A stretch of 64,000 nucleotides of DNA from Bin5 sp965208965 (GCA_965208965.1 OZ242384.1:2790001-2854000), one strand, 5' to 3'. Shown: positions 26,706 to 36,436, counted from the first letter of the stretch. The notes: a model not told the origin generated them from the sequence alone. Made by a program: numbers and translations.

Positions 26706-27629
26706 TTATCTGGCCGCTTCTCCTTCGTAGTAGACCCAGCGGCGGGACGAGTACTGGAAGATCAGGGTAAAGGTGATGATGATTGCGAAAAGGACCCAAG
26801 CCGCGGCCGAAGCGTAGCCAAAGCGGATCTGCAGGAACGCCTTGCGATAAAGGAAGAGCACCATGCTCAAGGTGGCGTTGTTGGGTCCGCCCTCGGTCAT
26901 GATGAAGGCCTGCGTGAAGAACTGGAAGGCGTAGATGAGGCCGATGGTGACGTTGAAGAAGATGGTGGGCGTCAGCATCGGGATGGTGACGTGCCAGAAT
27001 TTGCGGATGCTGTTGGCGCCGTCGATCGTGGCGGCCTCGTAGAGATGGGTGGGGATGCCCTGCAAGCCGGCCAGGTAGAGGAGCATGTTGGCGCCGACGC
27101 CCCAGACGCTCATGATGATCAGTGAGGGCAGCGCCCAGGTCGATGAGTAGAGCCATGACGGGCCCTCGACGCCGAAGATGGCGAGGAAGTTGTTGAGCAG
27201 GCCGGCGCGGGGGTTGAAGATCTGCAGCCAGAGCAGAGAGACGGCGACGCCGGAGATGACCGTGGGCAGGTAGTAGATGGTGCGCCAGATTCCGAGCCCA
27301 AGCAGCTTCTGGTTCAACACCAGGGCGATCATCAGGGCCAGGCAGGAGCCGAGCGGGACGGTTGAGAAGGCGTAGATGAAAGTTACGCGCAGGCTCTTCC
27401 AGAAAAGGTCTTCGCTGAACAGGTCTCGGTAGTTCTCGACGCCGACGAAGAAGGTGCTCGTGAGCAGATCGGAGCGGAAGAAGCTCAGACCCAGCGAAAA
27501 GAGCATCGGCCCGAACACAAAGGACAGGAAGCCTACCATCCAGGGTAGGAGGCAGAGATAGGCGGTGATCAGGTCCTGCCGTTTCTGGGAGGACCCCACC
27601 CGCCACTGTCTTGCCAAGCGCATTGCCAT
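26706..27629 (-). CDS. Sugar ABC transporter permease, MalF/UgpA type (CUT1)
   Basis: 307 residues. The N-terminal cytoplasmic piece leads into a first helix followed by a short periplasmic loop, then the conserved core with EAA motif THLYEAATIDGANSIRKFW and IPMLTPT. Pairs with the downstream MalG-type protein as the membrane channel of CUT1 system 1. GAGGAAC precedes the ATG. Separated from the upstream binding-protein gene by 86 bp containing a perfect 11-bp hairpin. Confidence 0.93.
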   Translation of the reverse strand: MAMRLARQWRVGSSQKRQDLITAYLCLLPWMVGFLSFVFGPMLFSLGLSFFRSDLLTSTFFVGVENYRDLFSEDLFWKSLRVTFIYAFSTVPLGSCLALMIALVLNQKLLGLGIWRTIYYLPTVISGVAVSLLWLQIFNPRAGLLNNFLAIFGVEGPSWLYSSTWALPSLIIMSVWGVGANMLLYLAGLQGIPTHLYEAATIDGANSIRKFWHVTIPMLTPTIFFNVTIGLIYAFQFFTQAFIMTEGGPNNATLSMVLFLYRKAFLQIRFGYASAAAWVLFAIIITFTLIFQYSSRRWVYYEGEAAR

Positions 27630-27663
27630 ACTGTTCCTCAGTATCTTTTGGGAAGAGAGGGAA

Positions 27664-27692
27664 GAGGAGTGAGAAGGAACATCTCACTCCTC
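27664..27692 (-). promoter_or_regulatory. Intercistronic hairpin between binding-protein and permease genes
   Basis: Perfect 11-bp inverted repeat: GAGGAGTGAGA at 27664-27674, loop 27675-27681, TCTCACTCCTC at 27682-27692. Begins 23 nt after the binding-protein stop and ends 34 nt before the MalF-type start on the minus strand. No clear U-run follows. Equivalent in position to the hairpins at 2600, 32179 and 40097. Confidence 0.6.
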
Positions 27693-27715
27693 ATAACTCA
27701 CTTCTCTCTACTCGC

Positions 27716-29140
27716 TTATCCCATTCGTTCAAGTGTAGCGTGCTGGGCTTCAGTCACCTGCTGGGAGATGTCGACCAGGATGCTGACGGGCTCGGAGCCT
27801 TCAACGTAGATGGCCTCCATCGCAGGGACGAGGAGCTCTTCGGCCACGGACTGGAAGCGGAAGAGCTGCGGGCCGCGGGCCTCGCCGGTCTTCAGCTGAT
27901 TCACGATGACCTCCAGGTTTACCGGCTCGAGGCGGCCGTCGATCTCACGCAAGAAGCCGGGCCACTTGTCGGCGGAGCTGGCGAGGCCGGGCAGACGGCC
28001 TGACCTGCGGGCCACGTTGTCCTGGTACCATTCGCCGGCGCCGATCCACTTGACCCAGTTCCAGACGTCGTCGTGGTTGCCGCGGTCGGCGACGCCCTTG
28101 TAGACGCACCACTGGTCGGGGGCGCCCATGCAGACGCGGTCGACGGGACCAGTGGGGATGTGGTTGATGTCCCAGGAGCCTTCCTCCATCTGGTCGGCCA
28201 GGTCAAAGAACTGGTCGGCGCTGCGTTCGGCGAAAGCGACGATGTCGGCGGGCAGGACGCCGGTCCAGGTGTTGGGGATACCGGAGGCGTTGACCTGGTT
28301 TCGCTGTGCCAGGCAGTTGAGATCCCACATGTTGTGGCGGATCCACTCGAAGGCGGCCAAAGCCTCCTCTTCGCCGAGCATGCATTCCATCAACGTCTCG
28401 TCGTCGCGGACCATGCCGCCCCAGGCCTCAACATAATAGAAGTAGCCCAAAACGTAGCTGGGCCGCAACTGGCCGCCCCAGCGTGTAATCTCGCCATCGT
28501 CATCCTTCTTAGTCAGCGCGCAGGCGGTTGCGGCGCAGTCGTCGACGCTCCAGTCCTGCTCTGGGTAGGCGACGCCCAGCTCGTCGAAGGCCGGTTTGCT
28601 GTAGTAGACGCTGGTCACGTCGATGTTGGTGACCATTGCCATGCGGATCTGCGTAATCTGATCCCAGCACTGGTCCCAGCCGGCGGCGAGGAAGATGTCG
28701 TCGGCGTCGGGGACGTCCTGGTCAACGAGCGGCTGCAGGTCGAGGAGCTGGCCTTTTTCGGCCCAGGTGTTGATGATGGGGGGCCAGGTGGACATGACGT
28801 CGGGCGCGGTGCCGGCGGCCATGTTGGTCAGCACTTTGGTGGACCAGCCGTCGCCGTGGGGTTCCCAAAGGATTTCAACTTCGGGGTGTTCTTCGTAGTA
28901 GCGGGGGAAGGCCTCGTCCTGGTGGTACTCGGCCCATTGGATGCCGGGCACGTTGGCGAACCAGTCGAAGCTGGCGAAGCGGATCTGGGTCCGTTCGCCG
29001 TCTGCGTCGGAGGCGGCTGCGCTGTCTCCGGCCATTGTGTCGCCGCCGGCGGGAGCCGGGGCGCAGGCGGCCAGCGCGGCTGTACCCGCGATTCCGGCGC
29101 TTAAGCGCAACATATCGCGGCGAGTTAATCGGTTGGACAT
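27716..29140 (-). CDS. Extracellular sugar-binding lipoprotein of ABC transporter (CUT1 system 1)
   Basis: 474 residues. The N-terminus has a twin-arginine-like signal (TRRDMLRLSAG) ending in a lipobox (AALAAC), so it is probably exported folded and lipid-anchored. The mature part has the family-1 binding protein pattern. AAAGGAGG precedes the ATG. First gene of system 1, downstream of a Gfo/Idh/MocA gene on the same strand. Ligand unknown; carbohydrate is expected from class and neighbours. Confidence 0.9.
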   Translation of the reverse strand: MSNRLTRRDMLRLSAGIAGTAALAACAPAPAGGDTMAGDSAAASDADGERTQIRFASFDWFANVPGIQWAEYHQDEAFPRYYEEHPEVEILWEPHGDGWSTKVLTNMAAGTAPDVMSTWPPIINTWAEKGQLLDLQPLVDQDVPDADDIFLAAGWDQCWDQITQIRMAMVTNIDVTSVYYSKPAFDELGVAYPEQDWSVDDCAATACALTKKDDDGEITRWGGQLRPSYVLGYFYYVEAWGGMVRDDETLMECMLGEEEALAAFEWIRHNMWDLNCLAQRNQVNASGIPNTWTGVLPADIVAFAERSADQFFDLADQMEEGSWDINHIPTGPVDRVCMGAPDQWCVYKGVADRGNHDDVWNWVKWIGAGEWYQDNVARRSGRLPGLASSADKWPGFLREIDGRLEPVNLEVIVNQLKTGEARGPQLFRFQSVAEELLVPAMEAIYVEGSEPVSILVDISQQVTEAQHATLERMG

Positions 29141-29231
29141 GGTGAGTTCCTCCTTTGGGAAGATGCTTGGCTATGCCCTGACAAAATTGAATCGGGAAGA
29201 CCCCCGAGCTGTTTGCGTTATTCGCTTCCCG

Positions 29232-30245
29232 CTAAGTCACCTCGGCGACCTTCGCCGGCAGTCCGGTGCGAATCGACTCCCAGCAGGCCGAGGCCGTGGC
29301 AACTACTTTAGCTCCCGCGACTTCATCGATGAGGGGACGCTTGTCCTCTCGCAGACACACTTCAAAATGGCGCATGTAGCGTATGACTTCCTGGCCGTGC
29401 CCGGCTTCGCGCTTGAATTCCACGCTCAACTCGGGCTGGCCCTCGAGCTTGTCGAGAACGAACTGGTCGTTGACGAAGGACCCTTTATCGCCGAAGATGC
29501 TCAGTCCCAACTGGGGCAACGGCGCCTCCACCAGCCCGTATACGGCCAATATGCGGGCGATGACCCCGGAGCGGAAACGCAGGTTGATGAGAAAGTTGTC
29601 ATGCTTGTCGGCAGGGTAACGGTCGTCCATGTGACTGCAGGAGGCGTAGGTGAAGACCTCATCGACATCGCCCAGGAACCAGCGAAGCAGGTCGATGGGG
29701 TGGCAGGCGCCGCCGTAGAGCCAATCCTGCGGATGCTCGTGACGCCAGGCGGTGCGATCCATTACCGGTCGCATGTCGTGGACGTAGTGCGCCTCGGCGA
29801 AGAGGGGGCGGCCGAGGTCGCCGTCGTCGTACAGCTTTTTGGCGGCCATGAAGTTGGGGCGGAAGCGGGAGGTCTGGCCGGTTAGGAACTTCACGCCTGC
29901 CCTTTGCACTAGCTGCACAACGCGTCTGGCCTCCTCCAGGGAGACGACCATGGGCTTCGTGCAGATGATGTGCTTGCCAGCGGCGACGGCGGCCTCGATA
30001 TGTGCCATGTGCAGGTGGTCGGGCGAATAGATGCCGACGACGTCGACATCGGGCTGCAGCGCCAGCTCCTGGTAGTCTGTGGTCAGGTGCGGGATCCCGT
30101 GCTCCTGGCCCAGCCGCTCCATTCGTTCTGTGTCGCTGTCGCAGAGGGCGCGCACCTGCAAGCTTGACGTCGGATCCTGGTTGATGGCAAGCATGTTCGC
30201 GCCCATCCCCAAGCCGATGACGCCGACCCCGATCTCTTTGCCCAT
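29232..30245 (-). CDS. Gfo/Idh/MocA-family oxidoreductase
   Basis: 337 residues from ATG 30245; an in-frame ATG at 30260 adds five residues and cannot be excluded. Rossmann motif VIGLGMGANM, lysine motif CTKPMVVSLEE (T-K-P rather than E-K-P, a common variant), and GGACHPIDLLRWFLGD. Paralogue of the protein at 34955-36013 (shared YSPDALH-like, TKPMV and HDMRP blocks). It lies between two CUT1 systems and probably acts on a sugar imported by one of them. Confidence 0.9.
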   Translation of the reverse strand: MGKEIGVGVIGLGMGANMLAINQDPTSSLQVRALCDSDTERMERLGQEHGIPHLTTDYQELALQPDVDVVGIYSPDHLHMAHIEAAVAAGKHIICTKPMVVSLEEARRVVQLVQRAGVKFLTGQTSRFRPNFMAAKKLYDDGDLGRPLFAEAHYVHDMRPVMDRTAWRHEHPQDWLYGGACHPIDLLRWFLGDVDEVFTYASCSHMDDRYPADKHDNFLINLRFRSGVIARILAVYGLVEAPLPQLGLSIFGDKGSFVNDQFVLDKLEGQPELSVEFKREAGHGQEVIRYMRHFEVCLREDKRPLIDEVAGAKVVATASACWESIRTGLPAKVAEVT

Positions 30246-30320
30246 TCTTCTACCTAACATGAGGATTCCCGTCTGAACTGTGCGCGGCGCGTGAATTGCC
30301 GCTTCCCGGTTTTTTCTACG

Positions 30321-31205
30321 TCAACCCTTGATTCCCGTCAGAGCGATGCCTTTCACCAGGTTGCGCTGGAAGATGAAGAAGACGATGAGCGGCGGGATGA
30401 GGGTGAGCAATGAGCTGGCCATGACCTTGGAGTAGTCGAACCAGCCGAATGAGTTGCCGATGCCGCGCAAGGCGAGGGGGAGGGTGTAGTTGCCGCCGTC
30501 GGTGATGGTGACGAGGGGCCACAGATAGTCGTTGAATGTGGCCCTGAAGCTGAAGATTGCCAGCACGGAGATGACCGGCTTCATCATGCCGACGATGATG
30601 CGGGTGTAGATGGTGAAATCGCCGGCGCCGTCGATTTTGGCGGCATCGTAGAGCTCGACGGGGATGCCGTAGACGAACTGGCGGCAAAGAAAGATGCCGA
30701 AGGATGAGAAGACGGAGGGCACGATCAGGACCCAGAGCGTATTGAGGAGCTCGAGTCGGTCCATGACGATGTAGAGGGGGATGAGGAGGGTGAGGAACGG
30801 CACCATGGTGGTCGAGAGCACGAAGTAGAAGAGGGGTTCGCGCAGGGGGAAGCGCAGGCGGGCGAAGCAGTAGCCGCCGAGGGTGGAGGTGATGAGAACG
30901 GCGATGACGGTGACGACGGTGACGAAGATGCTGTTGATGTAAGAGCGCGTGAGACTGCCTCCGCCGATCTTGTGGGACAGGACGACCTGGAAGGCTTCGA
31001 GCGACCACTCTTCGGGCCAGAGCGTGGGCGGGATGCGAATGATGTCGGCGGGCAGCTTGAAGGCGGAGAGCACGAGCCAGGCGAAAGGATAGAGCATGAC
31101 GAAGCCGCCGCCGATAAGGACGGCGATGAGCAGCCAGGTCTGCCAGCGGGTGCGCTGCCAGTAAGGCGTCGAGAGGCGGGCAAGGTCTGTCGTGGTCGCG
31201 GTCAT
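30321..31205 (-). CDS. Sugar ABC transporter permease, MalG type (CUT1)
   Basis: 294 residues. EAA loop VELYDAAKIDGAGDFTIYTRI, with the preceding FLCRQFVYGIP shared almost unchanged with the MalG-type protein of system 3 at 38227. The tail GIALTGIKG is typical. Third gene of system 2, 12 bp after the MalF-type gene. No ATPase downstream; next is a Gfo/Idh/MocA gene. Confidence 0.93.
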   Translation of the reverse strand: MTATTTDLARLSTPYWQRTRWQTWLLIAVLIGGGFVMLYPFAWLVLSAFKLPADIIRIPPTLWPEEWSLEAFQVVLSHKIGGGSLTRSYINSIFVTVVTVIAVLITSTLGGYCFARLRFPLREPLFYFVLSTTMVPFLTLLIPLYIVMDRLELLNTLWVLIVPSVFSSFGIFLCRQFVYGIPVELYDAAKIDGAGDFTIYTRIIVGMMKPVISVLAIFSFRATFNDYLWPLVTITDGGNYTLPLALRGIGNSFGWFDYSKVMASSLLTLIPPLIVFFIFQRNLVKGIALTGIKG

Positions 31206-31217
31206 GGTGCTTCTCCG

Positions 31218-32141
31218 TCAATAGTCCCAGGATCTGCGGCGGCGCTGGAGCTCGAAGAGGGTGGCGCTGAGCAGGATGACGAACATCGCGATGGAAACGG
31301 CCGCGCCGTAGCCGAGGTTCAGCACCTCGAAGCCGAGCTGGTAGGTGTAGAGCGAGAGAGTGCGCGTGCTGTGGCCGGGCCCGGGCATGAGCTGGAAGGG
31401 CTCGAACATCTGCATGGTGCCGATGATGCTGGTGACGACCTGGTAGGCCATGGCGGGCTGGATCAGGGGCAGGGTGACGGCGGTGAAGCGTTTCCAGGCG
31501 CTGGCGCCGTCGAGCTGGGCGGCCTCGAGAAGGCTGTCGGGCACCTCGTTGATGGCGGCGAGCAGGACGATGGATGAGTTGCCGAGAAAGATCCAGACGA
31601 CCATGAGCGTTATGCACCAGAGGGCCTGGTCTGGGCTCTTGGAAAAGGGTTGGGCCGGCAGGCCGACCGATTCAAGGATGGCGTTAAAGGCGCCGCCGTT
31701 GGTGCGGTAGAGCCATTTCCAGAGCAGCACGCTGACAACGCCGGGCATGATGACGGGCAGGTTGTAGACGGCGAGGAGCGTGTACTGGTAGACGGGGCGC
31801 AAGTGGCTGAGCGCGAGCGCGAGCAGGAGAGCGAGGCTGAGGGCGACGAAGATTTCGACGACCGAGAAGGAGACTGTTGTCCTGAGCGCCTTCCAGAAGC
31901 CGGGGTCGCCAAGCAGCTTTTCGAAGTTGCGGGTGTTGACGAAGACCGGTTTCTGGATGTAGTCCCAGTTGTTAAATGAGAGCCAGATCGCGGTCCCAAA
32001 CGGGATCACGAACATAATCAGGTAGAACAGGCTCAGCGAAAAGGCGAAACCCATCCCCAGCCAGCTGTACTGGGAGAGCCAGGCGCGCGGGGACCGGACT
32101 GGCGCGGCGTCAGTTGGGCTGGGCCCTGCTGTGACTGCCAT
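31218..32141 (-). CDS. Sugar ABC transporter permease, MalF type (CUT1)
   Basis: 307 residues. First helix after a short Pro-rich cytoplasmic lead; EAA loop DSLLEAAQLDGASAWKRF and LPLIQPA. Shares with the MalF-type protein of system 3 the blocks LYLIMFVIPFGT-like, FNNWD/FQNWD and PGPGHSTRTLSLYTY, so systems 2 and 3 are more closely related to each other than to system 1. Preceded by an 87-bp gap with a 17-bp perfect hairpin. Confidence 0.93.
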   Translation of the reverse strand: MAVTAGPSPTDAAPVRSPRAWLSQYSWLGMGFAFSLSLFYLIMFVIPFGTAIWLSFNNWDYIQKPVFVNTRNFEKLLGDPGFWKALRTTVSFSVVEIFVALSLALLLALALSHLRPVYQYTLLAVYNLPVIMPGVVSVLLWKWLYRTNGGAFNAILESVGLPAQPFSKSPDQALWCITLMVVWIFLGNSSIVLLAAINEVPDSLLEAAQLDGASAWKRFTAVTLPLIQPAMAYQVVTSIIGTMQMFEPFQLMPGPGHSTRTLSLYTYQLGFEVLNLGYGAAVSIAMFVILLSATLFELQRRRRSWDY

Positions 32142-32178
32142 GGCTGCCTTTCCCTTCGGCGTTGCGGCAACGGGTCAG

Positions 32179-32222
32179 GCGGCAGGCAGGGACGGCCCGG
32201 AAGGACCGTCCCTGCCTGCCGC
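32179..32222 (-). promoter_or_regulatory. Intercistronic hairpin between binding-protein and permease genes
   Basis: Perfect 17-bp stem: 32179-32195 pairs with 32206-32222, loop 32196-32205; the inner part is GGCAGGCAGGGACGG against CCGTCCCTGCCTGCC. It starts 6 nt after the binding-protein stop and ends 37 nt before the MalF-type start. This is the longest of the four such hairpins. No U-run follows on the minus strand. Confidence 0.65.
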
Positions 32223-32228
32223 GGAAGA

Positions 32229-33584
32229 TCAGGCGTTGAGACGTTCGAGGGCCGTGTCTTCGAGGCCCTGCATTTCGGCGTCTATATTTTCGACGGCTTC
32301 CTGGATGGAGATCTCGCCGGTGAGCGCTCTTTCGGCTTCGCGCCAGGCGGGGGCCGGGTTGGCGACGTGGTGGCCGGCGTAGCGGGCATGGGGCCAGACG
32401 CCGAGGGCGCATTTCTTGGAGACGGCGCCGTATTTGGTGTCTTCGATGCGCGGGTCGGCATAGACGGCGGGCGTCATGAGGCTTCCGGAGTAGAACTCCA
32501 TGGCCTGCAGCTGCCCTTCGGTGCTCATGATCATGTCGATGAACGCGATGGAGGCATTCAGCTTGTCGGAGTCGTCGCGGAGACGCCGTGAGAGGGCCCA
32601 GGAGCCGATATGGCTGGGGCAGAGGATACGTTCGCCGGCGTCGGGGTGGCTGGGCATCGGAACGGCTTCGAGGTTGAGCGGGAACTGGTTGGCGAGAACG
32701 CTGTAGGTCCAGGAGCCCATGCCTTCCATGGAGAGGATGCCGTTGGCCATGTCCTGCCAGACGTTGTCGATGAAGTCCCAGTCGAAGAGGCGGTGTTCAT
32801 AGATGATATCGTGCATGAACTGGAGGGCGGCGATGCCAGCTTCGCTGTTATAGGTGAAGGTGGCGGACTCGACGTCGTAGGGTGCGCCGCCGAGCTGGTA
32901 CATGAGGGTCTGAGGGAATAGGCCCAACATGCCGGTGAGGGTCCAGGCGGCATGGGTCATGTTGCCGTCGTCGTCGATCTGGCGGACCTTGAGGCAGTCG
33001 TCGATGACGACGCCGAGGTCGCTCCACTGGGTCCAGTCGCCGCCGGCTTCGGAAAAGTGATCGGTGTTGAGGACGAGGACGCAGTCGGAGAGGCCGGAGA
33101 TGTAGGGATAGTAGTAGGCCTTGCCTTCGGGCGCGTTGACGGCGGTGAAGGCGGCGGGGAAGAAGCGTTCTTCGAGAGCATCGCGGCCGCCGGCGAGGTC
33201 GGTGATCTCGAGGAAGATCTGAGTTACGTCGGTGGCGACGACCCAGTCGGTATAGTGATAGTTGATGTCGCCCTCATTGCCGGCTGCGATGGAGGGGAGG
33301 AGTTTGGCGAGCAGGTCGCCGTAGCCAATGGGTTGTGTGTTGACGGTAACACCGGGCTCGACTTCGGCGAAGGCCTCGGTGGCCCAGGCCAGGATGCGGT
33401 TCATGCCGTCCCAGTCCTGGTGCCAGACGGTGATCTCGGCTTCGAGCTCATCGGGCATGTCGTCGGCCATATCGCCGCCGGTCATGTCGCCTGCGACGGG
33501 CGCGCAGGCGGCCAGGACGGCGCCCGCGGTTGCGGCTGACGAAATTTGCAGGAAACTGCGTCGGCTCATTCTGTTCTGCTGCAT
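32229..33584 (-). CDS. Extracellular sugar-binding lipoprotein of ABC transporter (CUT1 system 2)
   Basis: 451 residues. Twin-arginine-like signal (MSRRSFLQISSA) with lipobox AVLAAC. Mature protein closely resembles the binding protein of system 3 (shared VWHQDWDGMNRI / VWYQDWDGANRI, GYGDLLAKLLPSIA / GYGDLLNKMLPSIA and TDWVVATD blocks). GGAAGGGA precedes the ATG. First gene of system 2, downstream of two Gfo/Idh/MocA genes. Confidence 0.9.
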   Translation of the reverse strand: MQQNRMSRRSFLQISSAATAGAVLAACAPVAGDMTGGDMADDMPDELEAEITVWHQDWDGMNRILAWATEAFAEVEPGVTVNTQPIGYGDLLAKLLPSIAAGNEGDINYHYTDWVVATDVTQIFLEITDLAGGRDALEERFFPAAFTAVNAPEGKAYYYPYISGLSDCVLVLNTDHFSEAGGDWTQWSDLGVVIDDCLKVRQIDDDGNMTHAAWTLTGMLGLFPQTLMYQLGGAPYDVESATFTYNSEAGIAALQFMHDIIYEHRLFDWDFIDNVWQDMANGILSMEGMGSWTYSVLANQFPLNLEAVPMPSHPDAGERILCPSHIGSWALSRRLRDDSDKLNASIAFIDMIMSTEGQLQAMEFYSGSLMTPAVYADPRIEDTKYGAVSKKCALGVWPHARYAGHHVANPAPAWREAERALTGEISIQEAVENIDAEMQGLEDTALERLNA

Positions 33585-33732
33585 CGTTCAATTCCCTTCC
33601 GCCCTGCTGGGCATCGATGAATAAACTGTTGCCGGTTTCCGGCTTTCAACGAATGATTCGAAACTTCTGCAATCTCTATATGAACAGGCAAGATGTCGGA
33701 CTGCACTGCAGCCCGGCCCGCCGAGTTGGGAC

Positions 33733-34752
33733 CTAGTAGAACCACTCCACCTTCTCTGACCGGCCCGTTTGCACCGAGATCAATCCCGCTTCACAGACGG
33801 CGACGTTGTTTGCCCCGGCTTTTGAAGTGATCGGGTTTACGGCCTTCCCCTCCAGCAGGTCGAGAAAGGCCACCACCGATCCGGCCCACCCGTGACCTCC
33901 CACCACATTGCCGGTAGAAGTATCCTCCAACTCGACGGGCTCCTCGTCGCGGCGGTAGAGGCTGCCCTCCTTCAAAGTGCCGGTGAGCCCGTAGCTTTCG
34001 AAAAAGCCATGCCAGGTCGGCCCCGAACAGCCGCTGGTCACGTGACATTTGCCGAGGACGCCGTTGGCGAACTTCATTATCAGAATATAGCAGTCCTCGC
34101 TGGGAAATTCGGGAACGCAGCGTGCGCTGCTGTACATGGAGACCTCTTCGACGGGCGAATCCACGGCCCAGAGCATGAGGTCGATGGGGTGGATGCCGCC
34201 GCCGAGGAGGATGTTCTGCGGGTTGTCGGCGTCGATGCGCCAGGGCGTATGATTGCGGCCGTGGGGCCAGTACCAGGCGGTCATGTCGTGGATGTAGTCG
34301 CCCTGGATGAAGAAGGGTTCGCCGATTTCGCCCGCCTTGGTCGCCAGCACCATCTCGCGCCAGGGGTAGACATAGCGCATGGTCTGGTCGGTCATTACGT
34401 GGAGTCCGGTGCGCTCCTCGACTTCGATCATGCGGCGGGCGTCGGCGACGCTGGTGGCGAAGGGCTTTTCGACGAGGGCGTGGCAGCCGTGTTCGAGAGC
34501 CGTGATGGTCTGCTCGGCGTGCAGATGGTCGGGTCCGGCCACGACGACGACGTCCGGATTGGTTTCGTCGAGCAGTTTTTCGTAGTTGGTGCTGGCGGTG
34601 GCGTCAGGGTACTTGTCGAGGGCTTCTTCGAGCTGGGCGCCGAAGGGGTCGAAAAGGCCGACGATCTCGCCGCGGCCGTCGGCGGTGGCGACGTGGGCGC
34701 AGTGCAGGCCGGCTCCTCCTGAGCCACAGATTAGGAATTTCGCTGGCGGCAT
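33733..34752 (-). CDS. Gfo/Idh/MocA-family oxidoreductase
   Basis: 339 residues. Rossmann motif LICGSGGAGLH, lysine motif VEKPFATS, GGGIHPIDLMLWAV. Paralogue of 22641-23672: both have DGRGEI, VVVVAGPDHLHA, VMTDQTMRY, QGDYIHDM, NPQNILLGGG and VVGGHGW. It is followed after 148 bp by the system 2 binding protein. Substrate unknown; likely an NAD-dependent sugar/inositol-type dehydrogenase. Confidence 0.9.
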   Translation of the reverse strand: MPPAKFLICGSGGAGLHCAHVATADGRGEIVGLFDPFGAQLEEALDKYPDATASTNYEKLLDETNPDVVVVAGPDHLHAEQTITALEHGCHALVEKPFATSVADARRMIEVEERTGLHVMTDQTMRYVYPWREMVLATKAGEIGEPFFIQGDYIHDMTAWYWPHGRNHTPWRIDADNPQNILLGGGIHPIDLMLWAVDSPVEEVSMYSSARCVPEFPSEDCYILIMKFANGVLGKCHVTSGCSGPTWHGFFESYGLTGTLKEGSLYRRDEEPVELEDTSTGNVVGGHGWAGSVVAFLDLLEGKAVNPITSKAGANNVAVCEAGLISVQTGRSEKVEWFY

Positions 34753-34954
34753 CCTGTTCTATTCCTCCGAGCTATGTTGGGCGATGCGACTGGTAATATG
34801 AAACATTCTCAATTCAGAGTAGCAGCAAGGGCTCGTTGGCGATTGTCTGCGTTGAGGGCCGCTGAGAACACCATTCTATGTCCGCGGAGTGCCGTTACGG
34901 GCATCACTTTTCTTTCAGTGAGGGCCGCGTAGGGCTGCGCTGCCACGGTTTAAA

Positions 34955-36013
34955 TTAGAAATCGTTGAACACGTCGACGGCGTTGCCGGTGTGGATCGAT
35001 TCCCAGGCGGCGACCCCTGCCGCCACCGATTTGGCGCCGTCGAGGACGCCGGGGGAGGGGTCCTTGTCGTTGTCCAGGCAGTCCTGGAAGTGGCGCATGT
35101 AGCGGATGACAGTGGCGCCGTGTCCGTAGGCGCTGAGATCGGTCTCGGCGTCGTAGGGCGTGGTCTCAACCTCCTCGATCTTTTCGTCGAGGACAACGCG
35201 GATTTCGCCGGGTTCGTTGTCGGTGTACTCGCCCTGGAGGCTGCCCTTGGTGCCGTAAACGCCGTACTGCATCATCGGCAGAGGCGGATGGACGATACCA
35301 TAGAGGCCGGAGACGCGGCCGATTACGCCCGACGTGAATTCAGCGTTGATGAAGAAGTTGTCCTGGATCGGGTAGTCAGGGGTCAGACCGCCCTTGTTGG
35401 CAATTGCGTGGACCCTTCCAATGTCGCCGCCAAAGGCGCGAATGATGTCGATGCTGTGCACGCAGCCGCCGAACATGAAGTCCTGCGGCATGGTCAGACG
35501 CCAGGGCGTGAAGTCGTAGATGGGCCGCATGTCGTGCAAGTAGAAGCTTTCGAGAGCGATCAGGTCGCCTAGCTGCCCGTCGTCGTAGATCTTTTTGGCG
35601 GCGACGAACTGGCGGTCGAAGCGCATGGTCTGGCCGACGAGAAACTTGGCGCCGGTCTCGCGTACGAGGTCGACCAGTTTCCTGGCGTCCTCCAGCGTGG
35701 TGACCATCGGCTTTGTGCACATGACGTGCTTGCCGTTTTCGAGGGCGCCGATGCAGGACTCGGCGTGGAGGGCGTCTGGTGAGTAGACGCAGACTACGTC
35801 GACGTCGTCACGACCGACAATGTCGCGGTAGTCCGTGCTCCAGTAGGGGATATTGAACTGGCGGGCAGCCTGCTCGAGCACGTCGGGGCGCCGGGCGCAG
35901 GCGGCGGTGATGGTGTAGCGCAGGTCCGGCTCGTCCTCGAGCATGGTCATGGTTGACGCCATGTTGGCGGGCCCCATGCCGATGATGCCGAGGCGGATGG
36001 GAGAATCGCTCAT
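34955..36013 (-). CDS. Gfo/Idh/MocA-family oxidoreductase
   Basis: 352 residues. Rossmann motif GIIGMGPANMA, lysine motif CTKPMVTTLEDA, GGCVHSIDIIRAFGGD. Paralogue of 29232-30245. AAGGAGG lies about 8 nt before the ATG. A hairpin (36039-36063) sits directly upstream of the ribosome binding site. It may be the first gene of the long minus-strand cluster running to 19.6 kb, since the upstream DNA is a gene-poor island. Confidence 0.9.
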   Translation of the reverse strand: MSDSPIRLGIIGMGPANMASTMTMLEDEPDLRYTITAACARRPDVLEQAARQFNIPYWSTDYRDIVGRDDVDVVCVYSPDALHAESCIGALENGKHVMCTKPMVTTLEDARKLVDLVRETGAKFLVGQTMRFDRQFVAAKKIYDDGQLGDLIALESFYLHDMRPIYDFTPWRLTMPQDFMFGGCVHSIDIIRAFGGDIGRVHAIANKGGLTPDYPIQDNFFINAEFTSGVIGRVSGLYGIVHPPLPMMQYGVYGTKGSLQGEYTDNEPGEIRVVLDEKIEEVETTPYDAETDLSAYGHGATVIRYMRHFQDCLDNDKDPSPGVLDGAKSVAAGVAAWESIHTGNAVDVFNDF

Positions 36014-36038
36014 CTGTTACGCCTCCTTACAAAGAGAG

Positions 36039-36063
36039 GCCGCACGCCAGTTGTGTGTGCGGC
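36039..36063 (-). promoter_or_regulatory. Leader hairpin before Gfo/Idh/MocA gene
   Basis: A 7-bp perfect stem (GCCGCAC at 36039-36045, GTGCGGC at 36057-36063) lies immediately before the ribosome binding site of the gene starting at 36013; on the minus strand it is followed by CTCTCTTTG. It could be an attenuator-like terminator or a simple leader structure. Confidence 0.35.
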
Positions 36064-36436
36064 GTAAGTACTGAACAAGGTTCGCTATTTTTCTCCTGGC
36101 CGCTGGATGACATAGCAAGGGTTCTGACTGCAACGGGCGGCATTTTGTAGTGAGGGCTGCAATCAATTGGATGTGAAGTGGGCAGAGGGGAAGCTTATCG
36201 AAAACGGCCCGCAACTGTTTCCATTGCCGAAATGTGCTCAAAGCAGATGTCCGGGCGTCGCCTGAGAAGGACCGGCGGGCCTTGCGGCGAGCCATTCCGA
36301 TACAAATGGGTCTGGTTTTGGAGAAGAATAGTGGAAAGCGGGGCAACTGTCAAGCAGGAGCAAAAGGGACTTGCGACGATCTCGTGAGGCGGGGTTCAGG
36401 CGAAAGCCAGTCTGCATGAGTTGCACGATTTGACGG

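Noticed and set aside
28073..29104. Long plus-strand open frame opposite the sugar-binding protein gene
   Set aside because: Antisense shadow of a well-supported lipoprotein gene; composition (Val/Gly/Ala-rich without motifs) fits mirrored codons. Similar shadows at 20728-21861, 23819-24544 and 33892-34722 were rejected for the same reason.
33600..33700. Odd palindrome CGAATGATTCG upstream of a binding-protein gene as operator
   Set aside because: Short, not repeated in front of the other transport operons, and no promoter could be aligned to it.
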